A stretch of 41,865 nucleotides of DNA from Winogradskyella sp. (lineage in GTDB: Bacteria; Bacteroidota; Bacteroidia; Flavobacteriales; Flavobacteriaceae): positions 1 to 41,865 of the forward strand of contig NZ_JANQIM010000040.1 in assembly GCF_028282165.1 (NCBI RefSeq), written 5' to 3'. Under the pieces are notes generated by a model. It did no database searches. It saw only the letters and a program-made list of their open reading frames with translations, and was not told the DNA's origin. Position 1 is the first letter of the stretch, and every line of letters starts with the position of its first letter. Below, piece by piece: positions 34,970-41,865 of the stretch. The position numbers were made by a program, and so were the translations under genes.

Positions 34970-36209
34970 TATCTATTGTTTCTAACTGGAATATTTTTTT
35001 GATAAGCGCTATGCTTTCGTCAGAAGAATTGTCCGCTCTAAGGTGATGTGCGAATTGATTGGTGATTTTTTGAATGATGTTATTAGTAATCAATTCGGCC
35101 TGATCTTCATTAAAATCAGCCATCTTTTTGCGCTGTGTATTTAATTCAGAGGTTTTAAAACCGTTTAATTTATGCTTAATAGCCTGAATTGTAGGTACAA
35201 ATTTTAGTGTATCTAACCAGGCATTAAACTCAGACATAATCTCATCGATAATGGCTTCAGCATCTGGGATAAACGCTTTACGTTTTTCTAGGGTGTCATC
35301 CGTAATTTTTGCCAAATCGTCTAAATGTACCAAAGTAACGTTAGAAAGTTGGGTAATATTTTTATTAACGTTTTTAGGGATGGATAGGTCTAAAACCAAA
35401 AGCGGTTTATCTGTAGTAATGAGCGATTTATAAACCGTAGGGTTTAATGCTCCTGTAGCGACAATAAGAATATCTGAGCTATTGATTTCGGCTTTAAGAT
35501 CGGCATAATCTTTAACCAATAGATTAAACTTTCCAGCGACTTCCTCGGCTTTGGTTTTTGTTCTATTAATGAGTGTAATATGCGAATTCTGTGTATGTTT
35601 CACTAAGTTTTCGCAGGTGTTTCTTCCTATTTTACCAGTACCAAAAAGCAAAATATTTTTTTCTGAAATATTTTGAACGTTGTTCATAATGTATTGTACT
35701 GAAGCAAAGGATACAGAAGTTGCTCCCGAAGATAATTCGGTTTCATTTTTTATGCGTTTGCTAGCCTGAATCACTGAGTTCACCAAACGTTCCGTAAAGG
35801 AATTGAGCAAGTTAACTTTTTTGGATCTACGAGCAGCAAATTTCAGCTGGCTGATAATTTCGAAATCACCAAGAATCTGACTATCTAAACCAGAACCTAC
35901 GCGAAACATATGATGGATGGCACTTTTACCCTTATGGATATAAGCCACCTCCTGAAATTCTTCAACAGTACCTTTAGTGTTTTCGCAAAGCAAGTGAATA
36001 AGCTGATAAGGATGCTCGGCAAAGCCATAAAGCTCCGTACGATTACATGTAGAAATTACCATTAAGCTATCGATCCCATTTTCTTTGGCCTGAAGCAGTA
36101 AGTTTTGCTTTTCTGCATCTCCCAAACTAAAATGACCACGTACTTCGGCATCGGCTTTTTGATAGCTGAGGCCTATAGCATAAAAATATGTGCTTTTATG
36201 ATGTTGCAT
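34962..36209 (-). CDS. hemA: Glutamyl-tRNA reductase
   Basis: A 415-residue NADPH enzyme that reduces glutamyl-tRNA(Glu) to glutamate-1-semialdehyde, the committed and usually rate-controlling step of the C5 route to haem. The catalytic cysteine is C55 in STCNRTELYG. The NADPH-binding Rossmann domain has LLFGTGKIGRNTCENL near 180, followed by the linker helix and the C-terminal dimerisation domain. It is the first gene of the haem cluster on this strand, which suits control at entry. hemL, for the next step, is not in the window. A candidate -7 element and a palindrome lie just upstream, shared with a divergent AraC-type regulator gene. Confidence 0.96.
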   Translation of the reverse strand: MQHHKSTYFYAIGLSYQKADAEVRGHFSLGDAEKQNLLLQAKENGIDSLMVISTCNRTELYGFAEHPYQLIHLLCENTKGTVEEFQEVAYIHKGKSAIHHMFRVGSGLDSQILGDFEIISQLKFAARRSKKVNLLNSFTERLVNSVIQASKRIKNETELSSGATSVSFASVQYIMNNVQNISEKNILLFGTGKIGRNTCENLVKHTQNSHITLINRTKTKAEEVAGKFNLLVKDYADLKAEINSSDILIVATGALNPTVYKSLITTDKPLLVLDLSIPKNVNKNITQLSNVTLVHLDDLAKITDDTLEKRKAFIPDAEAIIDEIMSEFNAWLDTLKFVPTIQAIKHKLNGFKTSELNTQRKKMADFNEDQAELITNNIIQKITNQFAHHLRADNSSDESIALIKKIFQLETIDNA

Positions 36210-36242
36210 TCGCTCGTTTACCTGACTCGGGAATTAACAACG

Positions 36243-36266
36243 CAAATGTAATTTTGTTGTTAACAA
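36243..36266 (-). promoter_or_regulatory. Candidate hemA promoter element and overlapping palindrome
   Basis: On the minus strand, TACATTTG (complement of 36243-36250) is an exact TAnnTTTG -7 element 34 nt before the hemA ATG. Directly upstream of it is the perfect 10-bp palindrome TTGTTAACAA (36257-36266), sitting between the -7 and the -33 positions where a bound protein would block or reshape RNA polymerase binding. The nearest TTG lies inside the palindrome and is too close for a standard -33. Confidence 0.4.
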
Positions 36267-36344
36267 AAAAATAACGCTAGAAGAACTTTAAGTATCGTTT
36301 CTGGTTTTTTGATGTAATATTTTAATAAAACATGATTTTTGTCA

Positions 36345-36352
36345 TATTTTTG
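36345..36352 (+). promoter_or_regulatory. Candidate -7 element of the AraC-family gene
   Basis: TATTTTTG fits TAnnTTTG exactly, 36 nt before the ATG at 36389. No TTG occurs at the normal -33 spacing. Confidence 0.35.
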
Positions 36353-36388
36353 CAGTAAAACCAAGGGTTTTTTAATCTATAGTTTAGA

Positions 36389-37309
36389 ATGAATCTAAAT
36401 AAACAGAAAATGAATTCTGAAAATACTGCTCCAAAAAGTGTCGCCAGAGGAACTTTTGATGAAACTTTTATTGAAGATGGGTTTTTTATATTGACTCATA
36501 AAAATGAGAATGATACCGTTCAGATCCTTGAGCGTGACATAGATAGCACCTACATACAATTTCATTTTTGCACCAAGGGTTCGGCAGATTTTGTATTTAA
36601 CCAAGGCCATTACACCTTGAATATTAAAGAGGAAACCTCTTTGTTACTCTACAACCCGCAACGCGATTTGCCGATTCACCTAGTATTACAACCCCATTCT
36701 TGGTTGGTATCCCTAGTCATTTCAATAAAGACATTTCACGGTTTATTTTCACAAGACGCCAATTACGTTACCTTTCTGTCCGAAGAGAACAAAAACAAAA
36801 AATATTACACCGACGGCAAGATTAATCCATCTATGGCAGTAGTTTTAAATCAATTGATTAGTTTTAACCTTAATGCGTCCATAAAGCCCTTGTATTTTAA
36901 AGGGAAAGTATATGAATTATTGAGTTTGTATTTTAATAGAAATGAGGATGCAGACATAGAACAATGCCCTTTTTTAGTTGATGAGGTAAATGTGGCCAAG
37001 CTCAAAAAAGCGAAAGATATCATCATAGCCCATATGGCCGAACCACCAAGCCTAAAAGATTTGGCCCAACAGGTAGACCTAAGTCTAAAAAAACTTAAGG
37101 AAGGATTTAAGCAAATTTATGGTGATACCGTTTATGGATTTTTGTTTGACTACAAAATGGAAGTCGCACGCAAACTTTTAGAGTCTGGAGATTATAACGT
37201 TAACGAAGTAGGTCTTAAAGTTGGTTATAGTACAGCAAGCCATTTTATAGCGGCCTTTAAAAAGAAGTTTGGGACCACACCTAAGAAGTATATTCTCAGT
37301 AATAACTAA
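36389..37309 (+). CDS. AraC-family transcriptional regulator
   Basis: A 306-residue regulator, divergent from hemA. The N-terminal half (about 20-190) is a beta-rich domain without a recognisable ligand motif. The C-terminal 100 residues hold the two helix-turn-helix units of AraC proteins: PSLKDLAQQVDLSLKKLKEG near 228, then the signature from NVNEVGLKVGYSTASHFIAA to FKKKFGTTPKKYI at the end. A second ATG at codon 8 is also possible. Sharing the 179-nt intergenic region with the haem operon makes control of hemA, or of iron and haem supply, a reasonable hypothesis; direct evidence is lacking. Confidence 0.88.
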   Translation: MNLNKQKMNSENTAPKSVARGTFDETFIEDGFFILTHKNENDTVQILERDIDSTYIQFHFCTKGSADFVFNQGHYTLNIKEETSLLLYNPQRDLPIHLVLQPHSWLVSLVISIKTFHGLFSQDANYVTFLSEENKNKKYYTDGKINPSMAVVLNQLISFNLNASIKPLYFKGKVYELLSLYFNRNEDADIEQCPFLVDEVNVAKLKKAKDIIIAHMAEPPSLKDLAQQVDLSLKKLKEGFKQIYGDTVYGFLFDYKMEVARKLLESGDYNVNEVGLKVGYSTASHFIAAFKKKFGTTPKKYILSNN

Positions 37310-37417
37310 TTTAAGCTTTAACCCTACATTATCTATATTAAGGGAAAATGATGTTTTTCTGAAGCAAGGTTTTGAGCTTTAGTATTTAATAACCATTAAG
37401 TTATTGTTAATGAAATA

Positions 37418-37435
37418 ATTACATTTTAATGTAAT
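37418..37435. promoter_or_regulatory. 18-bp palindrome upstream of the RHS genes
   Basis: ATTACATT-TT-AATGTAAT, perfect 8-bp arms around a 2-nt centre, about 40 bp upstream of the RHS candidate promoter. There is no T tract after it, so it fits a protein-binding site better than a terminator. Confidence 0.35.
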
Positions 37436-37474
37436 GAGCTTGGTGTGTTATAAAATTATTAATTCTGACTTTTC

Positions 37475-37506
37475 TTGAATATTTATTTAGAATTTTCTTA
37501 CATTTG
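37475..37506 (+). promoter_or_regulatory. Candidate promoter of the RHS tandem
   Basis: TTG (37475-37477), a 21-nt spacer, then TACATTTG (37499-37506): an exact match to the Flavobacterium TTG-N(17-23)-TAnnTTTG promoter. It predicts a leader of roughly 175 nt before the ATG at 37687. Confidence 0.6.
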
Positions 37507-37542
37507 AGCCACTCCGATCATACAAAATACGTCATTTGACAT

Positions 37543-37600
37543 GATTGCGCTTTATTAGGCCGCTCTACAACTATCCCCTAGTAGGCCAATTATGGCAATC
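37543..37600 (+). other. Structured leader hairpin before the RHS genes
   Basis: GATTGC (37543-37548) pairs with GCAATC (37595-37600). Inside that, ATT-A-GGCC (37554-37561) pairs with GGCCAAT (37584-37590) with one bulged A, and TAC/GTA closes a loop of about 12 nt. The segment is richer in GC than its surroundings and lies within the predicted 5' leader. It could be a regulatory RNA element; no known riboswitch class is recognised. Confidence 0.4.
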
Positions 37601-37686
37601 GTGCTAATGACCAATGGAAATTTTTAGAATTTCTACAGACGACTTTATTGTCATCTACTATATGTTTAACATTAATAATTTATACC

Positions 37687-40600
37687 ATGACACACCGATT
37701 AATCCAATTTTGTTATGCTTTCATTTTATGTTTGCCATTCAACATCCTTGCCCAGGAACTACCTGAGATTGTTCCGCCCTCACCAGAGGCGGCATCTTTT
37801 GCTAAGTTTTCCGAAATCCCTATTTCCCATTACACGGGTGTACCGAATATATCGGTGCCTATTAGCTCGTACAGGGTTGGCGAGAAGAGCTTTCCCGTAG
37901 AGATCAGCTATCATGCTAGAGGGATCAGGGTCGATGAGATCGCCTCCCGTGTAGGCCTAGGCTGGGCGCTGAATGCTGGTGGGCAGATTACAAGACAGGT
38001 ACGGCACAAAGCCGATGACGGCTTTACGGGATATGGAAATGTGGCCAATACGCATGCCCTTGTTTTTGCCAACGGGGATAATCCCAATCTCGCTTCCGAC
38101 CTCGCGACCCGTTTTTTAGACCCCTCAGATTATGATTTCGACAAGATACCCGACCTCTTTACACTTCAGGGCGGTGGGCTGTCAACGAAGTTTATCTTTA
38201 ATTATGCCGATGGCAAGCCCCTGGTACAAAAATACGATGATATCATCGTAGAGCACAGGGAGCGTACAGGCCCTAATGCCTATGGAATTGCCGGTTTTAT
38301 CGTTACGGACAAGGACGGGTATAAATACTATTACGGTATCGATAGTTTTGAAGATGTCAACGGTCCGGTAGTGGCGGATGTCGATTGGGTACAGAAGAAG
38401 TACACGTTCAAGGCGGATCAGTCCTATATTTTAATCAATCCCGAAGACGCCGTCTCATTTTCAACCGAATGGACAATATACCCTTATTTTAATACATGGC
38501 ATTTAACCGAAGTGATAAGTCCCAATGGTGACAGGGCACGGTTTATCTACAACAAAGAGACCAATTATCTGTACCGACGCACGGGGGATAAATACATTGG
38601 AGATTTAGATCCCGAGGACCAGCTGCAAAACTATACCGATGTGGTTAGGATTGAGCAGTACCAATTGGAAGAAATCCAATATAACTTTGATGCCAACGGC
38701 GATTACACCAAGATTGTTTTTGAAGCCAATGATCAAAGGTCGGATTTACATACCATCGTCCACAATGACGGAGGGGTCTCGAGTGGAGACACTTGGCCGT
38801 CAGAAGGCAAGGAACTGGACGCCATTAAGATCTATGAGCAAAGCCATACCTATGATGATAATGGTGAGACCGTAACGGATTATGTGCTCAACAAGACCTT
38901 TAACCTTAGCCATCACTACGAGGAAAGCGATGATCATATTGGCCCTAGGTATAACTTTCTTCCGATTCTGGGCATAACCATGAACCCCTCGGCACGCAAC
39001 AGGTTGGTCTTGGATGCCGTTACGGAAGTCGGTAAGGACGGAACAACAAAACCTCCCTATACATTTACCTATGACCCTACAAAGTTACCCAACAGGCATT
39101 CTAATTCGCAAGACTATTGGGGCTATTACAACGGAGCGGATAATGGGAGTTTTTTAGTCGGTTATGGCCTTGATAGACGTGTGAATACCGTGCTCTCCCA
39201 AGCAGGGATGCTAAAGCAAATTACCTACCCAACAGGAGGCAGTACACGCTTTACCTATGAGCACAACCGGGGTTTTAAAGGAAGCGAGTATGATGATGCA
39301 TGGTTACCAGGCTATCAGGGTATATCCTTGCCAAGGATTAACCCTGGCTCAGAAAAAACTATAGGTTTGTCCTCAATGATAGCTTATGCCCAAAATCGTT
39401 ATCATCCCACGGGTGGAATTGATGGTGGTGGTTTTTATGCCACTGAGGCGATAACCGTAAACACACCTTCAGAATTTAGGCTAGGCAATACTTACATTCT
39501 ACCATTTTGGGGTGTAGAGTATGACGATGATATGCAAGAGCCAGAGCCGGTGAATCAAATGGAGGCCTGTATTGGTCTTGGCGGTCCATACGAAACGTGT
39601 AAATTTAGGGTGCTACTGAGAAGGGTAATGGGCGACGAAGGAGAAGAAGAGCCCGTTCCGGGAATACCAACAATAATGTTTTGGACCGACAGCCCACCGA
39701 CACCTGTAGGGGCTGGAAAATACCGTTTAGAGGTACATCCCCCGAGCAATTGGGTCCCTGATGCTACAGTAGGAGATCCTGATTTTGAATCCTTTCACGT
39801 ATCGTTGAGTTGGGACGATCAAGTAGCAGATGAAGATACAGTTTTATATGCTGCGGGCAAGCGCATAAAACAAATTGAGTACTTGGACGAGAACAATAAC
39901 ATCATCTCCAAAAAGACCTACAACTACAATGATTCGGGTGCCATTTTAGGGATTTCCGATTTTTCGTATAATGTCATTTTAAATTTGGGGGCGGGAGCAG
40001 AGGAGATCTCTTTTGAACCTTATCACCTGTACAATACCTATCAGGGCAACACCATAGGATATCAGTTAGTCGATGAATACTATGGGGATAAGGATAATAA
40101 TTATGGAAAACGACGTTATCAGTTCCTTGTCCCTAGGGATACAGGGGATTTTATTGCCAACCCGTTATCACCTCCTACAGATAACGAATGGTTACGGGGC
40201 TTACCACGGCGAATTATAGATTATAAGGGTCATGGAGATGGCAGCTATACCAAGGTAAAGCAAATCGATAACGAGTATCTCGTGGCCAATGATCACCATA
40301 TCAATGTTTTGCCTTCATCCTTCCAAACACCTAATGGTGTCATCAATCCTATTTTAACACCAGAGACCCAATTTTATAGTTATGACCCTGTTGATCCCGA
40401 AATAGATCCAACGGAAGGATTTCCCCACAATTCCTCCGATCTTCCAGATATTTTCTATGAAAAGACACGTACCAACTTTAGGTTGCCTTTTGTTTTTCGC
40501 TATACACAGGCCTATATCCATCATAGTGATATATTACCGAGAGATAAAATCAAGATCTTCCATTTCACTGGAGGTACCTTGGACACCTACAAAACTACGG

Positions 40601-41445
40601 AGACCCTGTTCGGCGACAACGGACTGCCAACACTGATTACGACCACCACCAATGGGTTTAATTACGATAACCACTACCAGCCTACTACAGTGACTACGGT
40701 AACAAGTGATGGTGAACCTGTAATACAGACCATGACCTATGCTCAGGATCTATTGAGCGCGACCTATCTTGAATCGCTCGAGATGGACCCTGAAAACCCC
40801 AATCCACAGACTGTAGAAGATCATTTGGATGTTCAACATCGTATTACACTTATAGAGACAAAGACCTATAAGGATAGGGATAATGATGCTTTGGCAGAGT
40901 TTAATGAACTAACCAGTACATCAAAGACCGTTTACGATTGGGTTGCAGAGAATACCATCCTAGCGCCAGAACTTGTTCAAACAAGTAAGGGTGGCAATGC
41001 CCTTGAAGACCGCATAGAATTCAAAAAGTATAATGCTAAGGGTAAAATTTTAGAAGTGAGCAAAACCGAAGGTACAAGCATCATTTATGTTTGGGGCTAT
41101 AAGGACACACAGCCCATCGCCAAGATAGAAAATGCGAGTTATGATAATCTGACCCCAGCACAACAGTCAGCTATCGATGCCGTTAAATTGGCTTCAGACA
41201 ATGATATAGACGAAGCCACAGAAGCCACCTTAAGGACGGCTTTGGAAAATCTTAGGCAAGCCTTTCCATACGCTATGGTAAGCACCTACACCTACGATTC
41301 GCTCGTTGGGGTAACCAGTACCACCGACCCAAGGGGCTACACCAGCTATTACGAGTACGATGACTTTAATAGGCTGAAATTGGTTAAAGATCAAGACGGC
41401 AATATCCTGAACCAAAACGAGTACAACTACGGCACCCAAAACTAA
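37687..41445 (+). CDS. RHS/YD-repeat surface protein (first of a tandem)
   Basis: A secreted protein of 1252 residues from the ATG at 37687, chosen because it gives a clean signal peptide (RLIQFCYAFILCLPFNILAQ); an upstream in-frame TTG at 37648 is less likely. The N-terminal region (FPVEISYHARGIRVDEIASR, VGLGWALNAGGQITRQV) is the common opening of Bacteroidota RHS-type proteins. Middle residues hold beta-rich repeats, and the C-terminus has YD-repeat-like units (YTYDSLVGVTSTTDPRGY, YYEYDDFNRLKLVKDQDGN). It ends without the RHS core motif or any toxin-like tail. A DUF6443-RHS gene follows 14 nt downstream, so the pair probably acts together in building an RHS shell or delivering an effector. 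GC content is visibly above that of the preceding regulator gene, suggesting transfer. Confidence 0.82.
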   Translation: MTHRLIQFCYAFILCLPFNILAQELPEIVPPSPEAASFAKFSEIPISHYTGVPNISVPISSYRVGEKSFPVEISYHARGIRVDEIASRVGLGWALNAGGQITRQVRHKADDGFTGYGNVANTHALVFANGDNPNLASDLATRFLDPSDYDFDKIPDLFTLQGGGLSTKFIFNYADGKPLVQKYDDIIVEHRERTGPNAYGIAGFIVTDKDGYKYYYGIDSFEDVNGPVVADVDWVQKKYTFKADQSYILINPEDAVSFSTEWTIYPYFNTWHLTEVISPNGDRARFIYNKETNYLYRRTGDKYIGDLDPEDQLQNYTDVVRIEQYQLEEIQYNFDANGDYTKIVFEANDQRSDLHTIVHNDGGVSSGDTWPSEGKELDAIKIYEQSHTYDDNGETVTDYVLNKTFNLSHHYEESDDHIGPRYNFLPILGITMNPSARNRLVLDAVTEVGKDGTTKPPYTFTYDPTKLPNRHSNSQDYWGYYNGADNGSFLVGYGLDRRVNTVLSQAGMLKQITYPTGGSTRFTYEHNRGFKGSEYDDAWLPGYQGISLPRINPGSEKTIGLSSMIAYAQNRYHPTGGIDGGGFYATEAITVNTPSEFRLGNTYILPFWGVEYDDDMQEPEPVNQMEACIGLGGPYETCKFRVLLRRVMGDEGEEEPVPGIPTIMFWTDSPPTPVGAGKYRLEVHPPSNWVPDATVGDPDFESFHVSLSWDDQVADEDTVLYAAGKRIKQIEYLDENNNIISKKTYNYNDSGAILGISDFSYNVILNLGAGAEEISFEPYHLYNTYQGNTIGYQLVDEYYGDKDNNYGKRRYQFLVPRDTGDFIANPLSPPTDNEWLRGLPRRIIDYKGHGDGSYTKVKQIDNEYLVANDHHINVLPSSFQTPNGVINPILTPETQFYSYDPVDPEIDPTEGFPHNSSDLPDIFYEKTRTNFRLPFVFRYTQAYIHHSDILPRDKIKIFHFTGGTLDTYKTTETLFGDNGLPTLITTTTNGFNYDNHYQPTTVTTVTSDGEPVIQTMTYAQDLLSATYLESLEMDPENPNPQTVEDHLDVQHRITLIETKTYKDRDNDALAEFNELTSTSKTVYDWVAENTILAPELVQTSKGGNALEDRIEFKKYNAKGKILEVSKTEGTSIIYVWGYKDTQPIAKIENASYDNLTPAQQSAIDAVKLASDNDIDEATEATLRTALENLRQAFPYAMVSTYTYDSLVGVTSTTDPRGYTSYYEYDDFNRLKLVKDQDGNILNQNEYNYGTQN

Positions 41446-41459
41446 AAACAGACACAACA

Positions 41460-41865
41460 ATGAAAAATTCAATATATACAGTTATAATGCTTTTGGTGTC
41501 TAACTTGGTTTTGGCACAGACCACAACGGAGAACTACGTTAAGAATACTACACCTCAGGTCGAGGTACAGGACGAAACGGCACTGAACAACCTTAGTCCC
41601 GACGACAAGATAGAGACCATTACCTATTTCGACGGTCTGGGCAGGCCCATACAGCGCATCGCCAAACAGGCAGGCGGACAACGGCAGGATATCATCACAC
41701 CGGTAGTGTACGACGAGTTCGGCAGACAGTTAAGGGAATACCTGCCCTATGCCCGAAACAGCAGTTCCCTAAACTTTGAAACTGCTCTATTACCCGATCC
41801 TATTACCAACGAGATTACGGTACTGGACCAGTTCTATGCCGATAGGTTTGTAGACGACCGTATTT
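41460..41865 (+). CDS. DUF6443-containing RHS-repeat protein, 5' part only
   Basis: The ATG at 41460 begins a frame open to the window end (135 codons). The signal peptide ends NLVLAQ, and the region ENYVKNTTPQ, IETITYFDGLGRPIQRI, IITPVVYDEFGRQLREYLPY is the DUF6443 domain that opens many large Bacteroidota RHS proteins. Full-length relatives commonly run over a thousand residues, with an RHS-associated core and a variable C-terminal tip that is often a toxin, followed by an immunity gene; none of that is visible here. It starts 14 nt after the first RHS gene, in the same direction, so the two are likely cotranscribed. Confidence 0.85.
   Translation, partial: MKNSIYTVIMLLVSNLVLAQTTTENYVKNTTPQVEVQDETALNNLSPDDKIETITYFDGLGRPIQRIAKQAGGQRQDIITPVVYDEFGRQLREYLPYARNSSSLNFETALLPDPITNEITVLDQFYADRFVDDRI

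Noticed and set aside
37418..37435. Palindrome as terminator of the AraC-type gene
   Set aside because: It is AT-rich, has a 2-nt centre and no following T tract.

Overview
The window is a low-GC stretch of chromosome from a member of the Bacteroidota, most likely a marine Flavobacteriaceae. The signs are two very large secreted proteases with C-terminal type IX secretion (T9SS) sorting domains, a GLPGLI/TonB-type surface pair, a haem operon with a fused hemC-hemD gene, promoters of the TTG / TAnnTTTG type, and almost no Shine-Dalgarno sequences. I see no rRNA, tRNA, CRISPR array, transposase or integrase.

Layout. (1) 1-3600: a GLPGLI-family protein and an outer-membrane TonB-receptor-like protein whose start is irregular and whose base composition differs sharply from its partner. 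(2) 3600-5500: scoA and scoB, the two subunits of a 3-oxoacid CoA-transferase, separated by a frameshifted four-helix-bundle (S23-type) gene inside inverted repeats; a strong terminator follows. (3) 5500-5850: a probable 41-codon gene with its own promoter-like region and a terminator. (4) 5856-9848, minus strand: a lipoprotein GH3 beta-glucosidase and a fused double-ATPase of peptide ABC-transporter type, 3 nt apart. (5) 10071-20224: two T9SS-exported metalloproteases (M14 carboxypeptidase-like and reprolysin-like) that share FN3, GEVED and MAM-like modules in different order, each followed by a terminator. (6) 20277-25418, minus strand: a PolB-type 3'-5' exonuclease, a serine hydrolase, a DUF4442 protein, an Ogt-type DNA methyltransferase, a CNNM/CBS membrane protein and a GluR0-like glutamate-receptor potassium channel; several overlap by 1-4 nt. 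(7) 25879-28644: a large MG2/plug-like envelope protein. (8) 28737-36209, minus strand: hemA, hemCD, hemE, EI24, GNAT, hemF, hemB, making uroporphyrinogen III and then protoporphyrinogen precursors by the oxygen-dependent route; a divergent AraC-type regulator lies at 36389. (9) 37310-end: a structured leader and a tandem of RHS/YD-repeat genes, the second cut by the window edge.

The most unusual signals are: the inverted-repeat four-helix-bundle cassette splitting scoA from scoB; a promoter architecture shared between the 41-codon gene and the M14 protease (direct repeats 20 bp apart, then a TATTAGC box at nearly identical distance); the prokaryotic glutamate-receptor channel; and the RHS pair with its long folded leader. 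Three genes look intact only if a single T is removed, which may reflect sequencing error, decay or switching.
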